DNA from: DATLEX01 sp035525045
GTDB lineage: Bacteria > Acidobacteriota > Thermoanaerobaculia > Gp7-AA8
Assembly (NCBI GenBank): GCA_035525045.1
Contig: DATLEX010000028.1
Span: 1-12,623, forward strand
Direction of reading: 5' to 3'
Length of the DNA stretch: 12,623 bases
The notes beneath the pieces were generated by a model, which saw only the letters and a list, made by a program, of their open reading frames with translations, did no database searches and was not told the DNA's origin. A program made the position numbers and the translations under genes. The number at the start of each line of letters is the position of its first letter. Within the stretch, counting starts at the first letter, position 1. Below are positions 6,260 through 12,177 of this stretch, piece by piece.

Positions 6260-6712
6260 CTAGAGCGGCGTGGCGCTGACCTCGACCGGCAACGGATGAC
6301 GTCCCGCCACCGCTCCCGGCCCCAGCCGGACCCGCACCTGCGCCCGCACAAGCTCGCCACCCGGAACGTACGGCCGAGCCACCCAGCTCTCCTGCACCAC
6401 AGTCATCCGCGTCTGGTCGAATGTCAGCTCCAGCGCCGAGAACGCCTCGCTGCTGTTCGCCACCTGGAAAAGGTATCCGCGCCGGCTGTTGGTCCGCACA
6501 CGAAGCTCCAGCGGCTGCTCCACGTCGACGTAGCCGCGGGCGAGATCCGCCTCCGTCACCACGATCTCCGACGGCTGGCTCTCGACCGAGACCACCGCGC
6601 GAGCGATCACTCGCGCACTGACCGTCATGCTTTCGGAGCGCTCACCGGCGAGCGCGAGCGGCGCGGAAGCGACGACGGCGAGGAGCGAGGCGAGAAGCAA
6701 GTGCAAGCGCAT
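6260..6712 (-). CDS. Secreted cysteine-free pilin-like (SCPU-like) protein
   Basis: A 150-residue secreted protein of unknown specific function. A clear signal peptide covers 1-22 (MRLHLLLASLLAVV..., cleavage after ALA). The mature part is rich in beta-strand patterns: 'MTVSARVIARAVVSV', 'LELRVRTNSRRGYLFQV', 'LVRAQVRVRLGPG' and a last strand 'HPLPVEVSATPL'. By hand it aligns with the start of the SCPU pilins (VSASVVANCTI against VSARVIARAVV; VSVTCTRG against LRVRTNSR), but both conserved cysteines are replaced and no cysteine exists in the mature protein. The ATG at 6712 was chosen because the signal peptide starts there and GGGAAGAAG lies just before it; the frame is open to 6928 but lacks support there. 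It lies 65 bp upstream of the kinase GTG. It could be a minor pilin, tip or adhesin partner of the pilus (inference). Confidence 0.75.
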   Translation of the reverse strand: MRLHLLLASLLAVVASAPLALAGERSESMTVSARVIARAVVSVESQPSEIVVTEADLARGYVDVEQPLELRVRTNSRRGYLFQVANSSEAFSALELTFDQTRMTVVQESWVARPYVPGGELVRAQVRVRLGPGAVAGRHPLPVEVSATPL

Positions 6713-7037
6713 ACTTCTTCCCAATCGCAAGGGAGCGTCCAGCTTCGCTACGTGAGGTAACGGTCTCGTAAAGAAAGAGTTAGCTCCAAAGCTCCCCTTG
6801 CAGCTCCCGTTCGCAGGCCAAACAGGCGTCCACTTTCTGGACAGAAACGATGAAGCGAGCCGATCGCGAGTACGCCCGAATGAAACAGGCGCCGGTTCCA
6901 AGGTGGTCGACCGGCTTTGTGAAAGCAAGCTATCGAGGTCGTCCGACGTCGCACGCGCCTCCCCTCTCTCCGGCGCCGGTTCGGCTCTCCCTCCTCGCGG
7001 TACTCTGTGATTTATATCACAAAACAGGGGCGGCGGT
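6713..7037. other. Intergenic region between etfA and the pilin-like gene
   Basis: This 325-bp stretch shows no convincing gene. It holds the CRP-type palindrome at 7006-7021, a small hairpin GTCCA-cttTC-TGGAC (6828-6842), a 9-bp direct repeat AAACAGGCG (6820-6828 and 6883-6891) and the GGGAAGAAG ribosome site of the pilin-like gene (6714-6722). No T-tailed terminator is evident after etfA. Confidence 0.5.
7006..7021. promoter_or_regulatory. CRP-type operator palindrome
   Basis: TGTGATTTATATCACA is a perfect 16-bp inverted repeat identical to the canonical CRP core TGTGA-N6-TCACA, set in an AT-rich island within GC-rich DNA. It starts 17 bp past the etfA stop and lies about 294 bp upstream of the pilin-like ATG on the minus strand. 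A CRP/FNR-superfamily regulator is the natural candidate. Which gene it controls is unclear: the pilin-like gene is the only one with its 5' end facing it. Confidence 0.6.
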
Positions 7038-7934
7038 TCAGTGGGATCCCTTGACTTTCTTCACCTCTGCGGTCAGCGCCGGAAGGATCTGGAACAGGTC
7101 CCCCACCACCCCGAGGTCGGCCACCCTGAAGATCGGCGCCTCCGGGTCCTTGTTGATGGCCACGATGTGCTTGGAGGTCGACATGCCCGCCAGGTGCTGG
7201 ATGGCGCCGGAGATCCCGGCGGCGATGTAGAGGTTCGGGCTGACCACCCGGCCGGTCTGCCCCACCTGGTGCTGGTGATCGATCCACCCCGCGTCGACGG
7301 TGGCGCGCGACGCTCCGACCGCACCACCGATCGCATGCGCGAGATCGCGGATGTAGGAGAAATTCGCCGCTTCCTTCAACCCTCGCCCGCCCGAGACGAT
7401 GATGTCCGCCTCGGCGATGCTCAGCTCCCCCGCCTCCGGCACCTTCGTCTCGACCAGACGCGCCTTCGCCTCGATCTCTGGTGCGGGCAGAGTGACGACC
7501 TGCGGCTCGGCCAACGATTCATCGACTGAAAAGGCGTTCGGCCGGCAGGTGGCCATGGCCGGCATTCCGATCACATCGACCGTGGCGAAGGCCTTCCCCG
7601 AGTAGACAGGGCGGCGGGCCCGGAGCCTCCCGTCGACCCACTCCAGCCGATCGACATCGGAGGCGACGCCGGTGTTGAGGCGCGCGGCGATCCGCGGGGC
7701 GAGATCGCGGCCGTTGGAGGTGCCGGGAAAGAGAACCACCGACGGCTGGCGCTCCTTGACCGCGGCTTCGAGCGCGGCAGCGTGGACCTCCGTGCTGTAG
7801 GGACCCTCGACGGCGACCGGCACGACCTCGCCCCCCACGGCGGAGGAGAGCCGGGCGGCGATCGAACAAGCCTCGCGGGAAGTCTTCTTGAGCCGTCCGT
7901 CCTTGATCTCGCAGTAGACCAGAATGCCAGCCAT
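7038..7934 (-). CDS. etfA: Electron transfer flavoprotein alpha subunit
   Basis: FAD-binding large subunit of ETF, which with EtfB carries electrons from acyl-CoA and other dehydrogenases to the membrane quinone pool (established for the family). The product is 298 residues, slightly short of the usual 310-330. The N-terminal domain begins 'ILVYCEIKDG'. The conserved C-terminal FAD domain has 'SGGRG' (181-185), 'GASRATVDAGWIDHQHQVGQ' starting at about 197, 'PNLYIAAGISGAIQHLAGM' and 'IVAINKDPEAPIF', ending in the 'VVGDLFQILPAL' helix. The start is set by the TGATG overlap with the etfB stop, so the pair is translationally coupled. No ETF:quinone oxidoreductase or acyl-CoA dehydrogenase gene lies in the window. 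Confidence 0.96.
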   Translation of the reverse strand: MAGILVYCEIKDGRLKKTSREACSIAARLSSAVGGEVVPVAVEGPYSTEVHAAALEAAVKERQPSVVLFPGTSNGRDLAPRIAARLNTGVASDVDRLEWVDGRLRARRPVYSGKAFATVDVIGMPAMATCRPNAFSVDESLAEPQVVTLPAPEIEAKARLVETKVPEAGELSIAEADIIVSGGRGLKEAANFSYIRDLAHAIGGAVGASRATVDAGWIDHQHQVGQTGRVVSPNLYIAAGISGAIQHLAGMSTSKHIVAINKDPEAPIFRVADLGVVGDLFQILPALTAEVKKVKGSH

Positions 7935-8707
7935 CAGAGTGCCTTCGCCTCCTCGCGGATGTACTTGACGATCTCCCGCGCCGCCCCCGCGGGATCGGAA
8001 CCCTCGACCTTCCGGCCGCCGCTCTTCTGGGGCGGAAGCTCGAGTGAGACGTAGACCACCCGCTGGTTGAAGACGTCCGACTCGTCCAGGCCGAGATCGG
8101 CCACCGACCTGGTCTCGATGGGGACCTTCTTCGCGCCCATGATGCCTTTCAGCGACGCGTAGCGCGGCTCGTTGAGACCCTTCTGGGCGGTGATGACCGC
8201 GGGCGTGCTGCTCTCGATGATTTCCTCGGCGCCCTCGATCTCGCGGTGCGCGGTCAGCTTGCCGTCTCCCACTTCGAGGTGCGTCACCACGTTCACCTGC
8301 GGGTATCCGAGAAGCTCGGCCACCATCGGGCCGACCAGGCCGTTGTCGGTGCCGACCCCCTGCTTTCCGAACAGCACCAGCTCGTGCGGGAGGGATTTGA
8401 TGACGGCCGCCAGCACCCTCGCGATGCCGAGGGCATCGGCCGCCGCCGGGTCGCCCTTGACGTGGACGGCCTTCGTCGCGCCACGGGCCAGACACTCGCG
8501 GAGCGCCTGCGCGGCGCGGTCGGGACCGAAGGTGATCACGGTGACGTCGCCCCCCTTCGACTCCTTGAGGCGGATGGCCTCCTCCAGGGCGTACTCGTCG
8601 TACGGAGAGACGATGAATTTCAGCCCCGCCTCATCGACGCCCTTGCCGGCGATCTTGATGCGAGCCTCGGTATCGGGAACGTGGCTGACGCAGACGAGAG
8701 AGTTCAA
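7934..8707 (-). CDS. etfB: Electron transfer flavoprotein beta subunit
   Basis: AMP-binding small subunit of ETF and partner of EtfA. The product is 257 residues, normal length. It has 'CVSHVPDTEARIKI' at the N-terminus, 'SPYDEYALEEAIRLKE', the nucleotide-binding 'GKQGVGTDNGLVGP' (about 114-127), and the partner-recognition loop 'EPRYASLKGIMGAKK' (about 190-204). I set the start at TTG 8707: the protein begins exactly at the first beta-strand (NSLVCVSHV), and a strong GGAGG lies 4 nt upstream. The ATG at 8890 further upstream gives a non-homologous 61-residue prefix and would overlap hfq. The gene diverges from hfq. Confidence 0.94.
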   Translation of the reverse strand: MNSLVCVSHVPDTEARIKIAGKGVDEAGLKFIVSPYDEYALEEAIRLKESKGGDVTVITFGPDRAAQALRECLARGATKAVHVKGDPAAADALGIARVLAAVIKSLPHELVLFGKQGVGTDNGLVGPMVAELLGYPQVNVVTHLEVGDGKLTAHREIEGAEEIIESSTPAVITAQKGLNEPRYASLKGIMGAKKVPIETRSVADLGLDESDVFNQRVVYVSLELPPQKSGGRKVEGSDPAGAAREIVKYIREEAKAL

Positions 8708-8757
8708 AGGTGCCTCCGGTTGCCATGGGGGTCCGCAACGGCCGGGCTGCCGTGCGG

Positions 8758-8806
8758 CGCGGGGGGGCATTCTAGCAGCGCCGAGGAGCCCCGGCGACCC
8801 CCCCCG
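8758..8806. repeat. G-run/C-run inverted repeat between etfB and hfq
   Basis: A run of seven G (8761-8767) faces a run of eight C (8798-8805), with a second stem CGCCG (8779-8783) / CGGCG (8792-8796) nested inside. It lies in the 176-bp divergent intergenic region. A minus-strand TAGAAT (8774-8769), a possible -10 for etfB without a good -35, sits inside the structure. Confidence 0.4.
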
Positions 8807-8883
8807 GCACGCACTTCGCAAACGCATTTCAGCCAAAGCGAAAACGGGCTTCCAGACAACGAGAGCAGCGCGACGGAGGACTG

Positions 8884-9228
8884 ATGCCATTCTCGAATCG
8901 TCCGCACGAAACGAATGACCGCCACCCGGCAGAGCGACGCGTCTTCCGGTCGCTGAACGACTTCAAGCGCATCTCCCGCGGCCCCACGAACGGCCGGAAC
9001 GGCCGCCCGGCGCCCCCGGAGGTCACCAACGCCGAGAACTTCTATTACCTGAAGCAGATGAACTCGAAGGCGCCGATGGTCGTGGTCATGACCGACGGGG
9101 AGCAGATCCACGGCTGGATCGAGTGGTACGACAGGAACTGCCTGAAGGTGAACCGCGACGGCGCCCCGAACCTCCTGATCCAGAAGCATTGCATCAAGTA
9201 CGTGTTCAAGGCGGAGGAGCTGGCCTGA
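8884..9228 (+). CDS. hfq: Hfq-like Sm-fold RNA chaperone with N-terminal extension
   Basis: Likely the RNA chaperone that binds small RNAs and mRNAs as a ring. In the 114-residue product the Sm core lies at the C-terminus: 'NFYYLKQMNSKAPMVVVMTDGEQIHGWIEWYDRN' (about 52-85) matches the N-terminal helix and Sm1, with the expected Gly77 and Asp83. 'LLIQKHCIKYVF' (about 98-109) matches Sm2, with the Hfq-signature K-H of 'YKHAI' kept and Tyr replaced by Gln. About 50 residues rich in Arg, Pro, Asn and His precede the core, where classical Hfq has almost nothing and instead carries a C-terminal tail. The ATG has a GGAGGA site just upstream, supporting this long start. The gene diverges from etfB and is followed by pdxA after 36 bp. 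It could be a divergent LSm rather than true Hfq. Confidence 0.8.
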   Translation: MPFSNRPHETNDRHPAERRVFRSLNDFKRISRGPTNGRNGRPAPPEVTNAENFYYLKQMNSKAPMVVVMTDGEQIHGWIEWYDRNCLKVNRDGAPNLLIQKHCIKYVFKAEELA

Positions 9229-9251
9229 CGGGGCCCCGGACCTGGGGCCTA

Positions 9252-9257
9252 TACACT
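9252..9257 (+). promoter_or_regulatory. -10-like TACACT just before pdxA
   Basis: TACACT (within CTATACACT) ends 7 nt before the pdxA ATG. That spacing would place the transcription start at or next to the start codon. A short GGGG at 9259-9262 could instead serve as a weak ribosome site. No -35 is obvious. Confidence 0.3.
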
Positions 9258-9264
9258 TGGGGTC

Positions 9265-10191
9265 ATGAAGCCGCTCGCCGTGACCCTCGGCGACCCCGCG
9301 GGCATCGGTCCGGAAGTGGTGTTGAAAGCGGTCGCGGCCGTCGACGTCCCGGTCTGGCTGTTCGGCAGCCGGCGCTGGACGGAACGGAGCGGCGCCCTTC
9401 CTCCGGTGGAGCGGTTCATCGACGTGCCCGGCTCGGGCGAGCTGCGATTCGGCGAGATCTCCGCCGAATATGGACGGGTGGCCCTCGACTCGATCGAGCA
9501 GGCCGTGGAGGCGGTCGAGCAGGGCCGCTGCGCCGCGCTGGTGACGGCGCCGATCCAGAAGCAGGCCGTCGCCGCGGCCGGGTCGCCGCACCCGGGGCAC
9601 ACCGAGCTCCTCGCGGCGCGCGCCGGACTGGCGCGCTACGGGCGGGATTTCGCCATGTACTTCGATTCCCCCTCGATCCGGACGGTGCTCCTCTCGGTCC
9701 ATGTCCCGCTCTGGGAAGCGCTGGCGTCGATCACGCCGGAGGGGATCGCCGATCTGGCCGCGCTGACCCGGCGTGAGTATGGACGGCTGCACGGCACCGC
9801 GCCTCGCATCGCGGTGGCCGGGGTGAACCCCCACGCCGGCGAGGGAGGCCTCTTCGGAAACGAGGAGGAGCGGATCGCACGGGGAGTGGATGCCGCGCGC
9901 CGCGCGGGGATCGATGCCTCCGGTCCGCATCCGGCCGACACCGTGTTTCTGGCGGCGCGCAACGGCGCGTACGATGTGGTGATGGCCATGTACCACGACC
10001 AGGGGCTGATCGCCGTGAAGACTCTCGACTTCGAGCGCGCGGTCAACGTCACCATCGGCCTGCCGTATCTCCGCTGCTCGGTCGACCACGGCACGGCCTT
10101 CGACATCGCCGGAAGAGGAGCGGCGGACCCGCGGCCGATGCGCAACGCCATCGAGTGGGCGGCGCGGCACGCGGCGAGGTGGGAGCGATGA
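9265..10191 (+). CDS. pdxA: 4-hydroxythreonine-4-phosphate dehydrogenase
   Basis: Oxidises 4-phosphooxy-L-threonine with NAD(P), giving the intermediate that PdxJ condenses to pyridoxine phosphate in the DXP-dependent vitamin B6 pathway. The product is 308 residues, slightly short of the usual ~330. Family motifs run in order: 'AVTLGDPAGIGPEVVLKA' (5-22), 'ALVTAPIQKQAV' (91-102), 'HPGHTELLA', 'VHVPL' (His146), 'VAGVNPHAGEGGLFG' (His190), 'MYHDQGLIAVK' (His244) and 'CSVDHGTAFDIAG' (271-283). The three histidines fit the conserved metal ligands. It follows hfq closely, and its TGA overlaps the ATG of a small membrane protein gene. Confidence 0.96.
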   Translation: MKPLAVTLGDPAGIGPEVVLKAVAAVDVPVWLFGSRRWTERSGALPPVERFIDVPGSGELRFGEISAEYGRVALDSIEQAVEAVEQGRCAALVTAPIQKQAVAAAGSPHPGHTELLAARAGLARYGRDFAMYFDSPSIRTVLLSVHVPLWEALASITPEGIADLAALTRREYGRLHGTAPRIAVAGVNPHAGEGGLFGNEEERIARGVDAARRAGIDASGPHPADTVFLAARNGAYDVVMAMYHDQGLIAVKTLDFERAVNVTIGLPYLRCSVDHGTAFDIAGRGAADPRPMRNAIEWAARHAARWER

Positions 10192-10319
10192 GCCGCTGGC
10201 TGTGGAGGATGGCCGCCATCGTCATGCTGCTGATCTTCCTGCTCATGTTTGCGCACCTCCAGCGGCGCCTGGTCGACTTGCAGCAGACGCGAGGCCCGGC
10301 GCCGGCGCAGGCCAGGTAG
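10188..10319 (+). CDS. 43-residue single-pass membrane protein
   Basis: I do not recognise this protein. It begins MSRWLWRMAAIVMLLIFLLM and continues FAHLQRRLVDLQQTRGPAPAQAR: a basic/aromatic N-terminus, one hydrophobic segment (about 8-22), then a charged amphipathic stretch and a flexible Pro/Ala tail. The ATG overlaps the pdxA stop as ATGA, and GGTGGGAG lies just upstream, both good signs of real, coupled translation. Length and layout fit small membrane proteins that modulate a larger complex (inference). A REP-like hairpin follows immediately. No paralogue is visible in the window. Confidence 0.6.
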   Translation: MSRWLWRMAAIVMLLIFLLMFAHLQRRLVDLQQTRGPAPAQAR

Positions 10320-10324
10320 CCGCA

Positions 10325-10371
10325 CGTGTCATTCCGAGCCGCGAAGACGGCGAGGAATCCCCCGTGACACG
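10325..10371. repeat. REP-like hairpin repeat between pdxA unit and surE
   Basis: Outer arms GTGTCA (10326-10331) and TGACAC (10365-10370) are perfect complements, enclosing ATTCC (10331-10335) and GGAAT (10354-10358). The 'GTCATTCCGAG ... CGAGGAATCC' pattern resembles a dispersed intergenic element seen in many GC-rich genomes (recognised from memory). There is no T-run, so it is not a standard terminator. It is the only copy I found here. Confidence 0.6.
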
Positions 10372-10391
10372 ACGGTTAACGGCAAATGACG

Positions 10392-10397
10392 TACGAT
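10392..10397 (+). promoter_or_regulatory. -10-like TACGAT just before surE
   Basis: TACGAT ends 7 nt before the surE ATG, and no Shine-Dalgarno lies in between (TCCGCGC), which is the geometry of a leaderless transcript. No clear -35. Confidence 0.35.
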
Positions 10398-10404
10398 TCC
10401 GCGC

Positions 10405-11169
10405 ATGCCCCGCATCCTCGTCACCAACGACGACGGCATCTACAGCGAAGGGATCCGGAAGCTTGCCGAGGCCTGCCGCAGCATCGGGGAGGTGATCATC
10501 GTGGCCCCCGACCGCGAGCAGAGCGCCGCCTCGCACGCCCTGACCCTCAACCGGCCGCTGCGCATGCTCAAGCTCCAGGAGAGCGAGTGGATCGTCGACG
10601 GGACACCGACCGACTGCGTCAACCTCGCCGTGCTGCGCCTGCTCAAAGACACGCGCCCCGACATCGTCGTGTCGGGCATCAACTTCGGACCGAACCTCGG
10701 CGATGACGTGACCTACTCCGGCACCATCAGCGCCGCCTTCGAAGGAGCGCTGCTGAACATCCCCTCCATCGCCTTCTCCGCCCTGGTCGGAGAGAACTTC
10801 TCCTTCGATCCCTGCGCATCGTTCGCCGCCGAGCTCACCCGGATCGTCCTGGAGGGCGAGAGGAATCCGAACATTGTCCTGAACGTGAACTTCCCAACCG
10901 CCGAGTTCCACGGGGTGCGCGTGACCCGCCTCGGCAAGCGCATCTACTCGGAGGGGGTGATCGAGCGTCTCGATCCGAGAGGTCGGAAGTACTACTGGAT
11001 CGGCGGGGACCAGCCCACCTGGCACCCCGGCGAGGGGACGGACTTCGAGGCCATCCAGGCCGGCTTCGTCTCCATCACCCCACTCCACCTCGACCTGACT
11101 CATCATGAATCGATCACCCGTCTCAAGTACCTCGAGGAGTCGCTTGGCCCCCTCGCCAAAACGCGATGA
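10405..11169 (+). CDS. surE: 5'/3'-nucleotidase SurE
   Basis: Metal-dependent nucleoside monophosphatase linked to stationary-phase survival. The product is 254 residues, typical length. It begins 'MPRILVTNDDGIYSEGI' with metal ligands Asp9 and Asp10, then 'VAPDREQSAASHALTLNRPL' with Ser40, 'VDGTPTDCVNLA' and 'DIVVSGINFGPNLGDDVTYSG' with Asn93, followed by 'AAFEGALLNIPSIAFS'; all hallmark motifs are intact. The start is fixed by the family N-terminus. There is no ribosome site before the ATG, but a TACGAT hexamer stands 7 nt upstream. The 3' end overlaps the pcm frame; surE-pcm adjacency is also found in E. coli, which supports both calls. Confidence 0.96.
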   Translation: MPRILVTNDDGIYSEGIRKLAEACRSIGEVIIVAPDREQSAASHALTLNRPLRMLKLQESEWIVDGTPTDCVNLAVLRLLKDTRPDIVVSGINFGPNLGDDVTYSGTISAAFEGALLNIPSIAFSALVGENFSFDPCASFAAELTRIVLEGERNPNIVLNVNFPTAEFHGVRVTRLGKRIYSEGVIERLDPRGRKYYWIGGDQPTWHPGEGTDFEAIQAGFVSITPLHLDLTHHESITRLKYLEESLGPLAKTR

Positions 11170-11830
11170 CGCGGCCGCGCAGGAGCGCGAGTTTGCTCAC
11201 CAGCGGAAGCTGATGGTCGACCGGCACGTCGCCGCCCGCGGCATCCGCGACCCGCGCGTGCTGCAGGCCATGCGCGAGGTGCCGCGACACCGGTTCGTCC
11301 CCGCGGTCGTCGTGGCGAAGGCGTACGGCCCGGGGGCCCTCCCGATCGGCGCGAAGCAGACGATCTCCCAGCCCTACATCGTGGCCCGCATGATCGAGCT
11401 GCTGGAGCTGACCGGGAAGGAAAAGGTCCTGGAGATCGGCACGGGAACGGGATATCAGGCCGTCGTGCTGTCGAGGCTGTGTACCAGGGTCTTCTCCATC
11501 GAACGGGTCCACGAGCTGGCGCTCCGCGCTGCCGAGCTCTTCCGGGAGCTGAAGGTCAACAACGCCTCCGTGAAGGTGTTCGACGGGACGTACGGCTGGT
11601 CGGACCAGGCGCCCTTCGACCGCATCCTCGTCGCCGCCGCGGCGCCGCAGGTCCCGGAGCCTCTCGTCCAGCAGCTCACCCGAACCGGAAAGATGATCAT
11701 TCCCATCGGTCCCCCCGGCTCGGGGCAGCGGCTGGCGCGCGTCACGCGCGTCGGCACAGGGATCCAGATCGAGGATTGCGGCGCGGCCGACTTCGTTCCG
11801 CTGGTCGGCCGCTTCGGCTGGAAAGAGTAG
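11105..11830 (+). CDS. pcm: Protein-L-isoaspartate O-methyltransferase
   Basis: Methylates isoaspartyl residues with S-adenosylmethionine to start repair of aged proteins. From ATG 11105 it has 241 residues. The recognisable family start is 'EREFAHQRKLMVDRHVAARG' (about 27-46), followed by 'RHRFVP', 'GALPIGAKQTISQPYIVARM', SAM motif I 'VLEIGTGTGYQAVVLS' (108-123) and 'FDRILVAAAAPQVPEPLVQQL'. The ATG has no Shine-Dalgarno and overlaps surE by 65 bp. A TTG at 11144, with GAGGAG 4 nt upstream, is a credible alternative start (228 residues); ATG 11213 would cut into conserved sequence. Either way the gene overlaps surE, so translation is coupled. Confidence 0.94.
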   Translation: MNRSPVSSTSRSRLAPSPKRDDAAAQEREFAHQRKLMVDRHVAARGIRDPRVLQAMREVPRHRFVPAVVVAKAYGPGALPIGAKQTISQPYIVARMIELLELTGKEKVLEIGTGTGYQAVVLSRLCTRVFSIERVHELALRAAELFRELKVNNASVKVFDGTYGWSDQAPFDRILVAAAAPQVPEPLVQQLTRTGKMIIPIGPPGSGQRLARVTRVGTGIQIEDCGAADFVPLVGRFGWKE

Positions 11831-11882
11831 CCCGATGAGAGAAGCGAGCGCCAGCCCCTCGCCGCCCGCCCGGCCGAGGCAT

Positions 11883-11888
11883 TAGAAT
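11883..11888 (+). promoter_or_regulatory. -10-like TAGAAT just before acyP
   Basis: TAGAAT, close to the TATAAT consensus, ends 8 nt before the acyP ATG, and the intervening bases contain no Shine-Dalgarno. This places the start of transcription at the ATG, as for surE. The upstream -35 zone is GC-rich with no match. Confidence 0.35.
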
Positions 11889-11896
11889 CGCGCGAC

Positions 11897-12175
11897 ATGT
11901 CGAAAGAGCTTCGCGTCATCCGGATCCACGGGAAGGTCCAGGGCGTGGGATATCGCTTCTTCGCCACCCGAGTGGCGCGGCGGCTCGGTCTGAAAGGATC
12001 CATTCAGAACGAGCGCGACGGCTCCGTCGAGGCGCTCGTCGAGGGCGACCGGAAGGCGATCGATCAGTGGATCGAGGAGCTGAAGGAAGGCCCGCGCTAC
12101 GCCGAGGTCCAGCGGATCGATCAGGAGACGAAGGAGTACACGGGCCGCCTGCCCGACTTCGACGTGAAGTTCTGA
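11897..12175 (+). CDS. acyP: Acylphosphatase
   Basis: Small cytoplasmic enzyme hydrolysing acyl phosphates such as acetyl phosphate. The product is 92 residues, the usual size. The signature 'IHGKVQGVGYRFF' carries the phosphate-binding loop with catalytic Arg20, and the catalytic Asn is Asn38 in 'GSIQNERDGSVEA' (usual form 'GWVRNLPDGRVE'). The C-terminus ends 'DFDVKF' where the family typically ends in F-x-I-R/K-Y. It lies 66 bp after pcm and 2 bp before apt. A -10-like TAGAAT stands directly upstream. The assignment is secure. Confidence 0.95.
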   Translation: MSKELRVIRIHGKVQGVGYRFFATRVARRLGLKGSIQNERDGSVEALVEGDRKAIDQWIEELKEGPRYAEVQRIDQETKEYTGRLPDFDVKF

Positions 12176-12177
12176 CC

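Noticed and set aside
5061..6263. Long plus-strand frame opposite the histidine kinase gene
   Set aside because: Shadow frame with His/Arg/Gly-rich composition and no domain; the minus strand encodes a complete kinase.
6727..6741. Sigma-54 promoter for the pilin-like gene (TGG-N9-TTGC on the minus strand)
   Set aside because: Transcription would start about 3 nt before the ATG and exclude the GGGAAGAAG ribosome site, and no copy of the activator motif lies upstream. Kept only as a spacing curiosity in the findings.
6800..6900. Cyclic-di-GMP (GEMM-type) riboswitch upstream of the pilin-like gene, prompted by GAAAGTGGACGC on the minus strand
   Set aside because: The rest of the conserved core (CGCAAAGCC and the tetraloop-receptor half) is absent, so the match is a short coincidence.
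6713..6928. N-terminal extension of the pilin-like protein from an upstream start at 6928
   Set aside because: It would bury a clear signal peptide at residue 73, and the internal ATG has GGGAAGAAG directly upstream.
6748..6954. 68-residue minus-strand reading frame in the gap before the pilin-like gene
   Set aside because: No ribosome site, no recognisable domain, and a composition typical of random GC-rich translation.
7935..8495. Extended etfA reading frame starting inside etfB
   Set aside because: The frame is an antiparallel-free overlap with etfB in another phase; family homology begins at the ATG in the TGATG overlap at 7934.
8708..8890. Extended etfB start at ATG 8890
   Set aside because: The prefix is not family-like and overlaps hfq; the TTG at 8707 has GGAGG and matches the family N-terminus.
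8704..10170. 488-residue minus-strand frame opposite hfq and pdxA
   Set aside because: Antisense shadow rich in Arg/His/Asp; hfq and pdxA are clearly on the plus strand.
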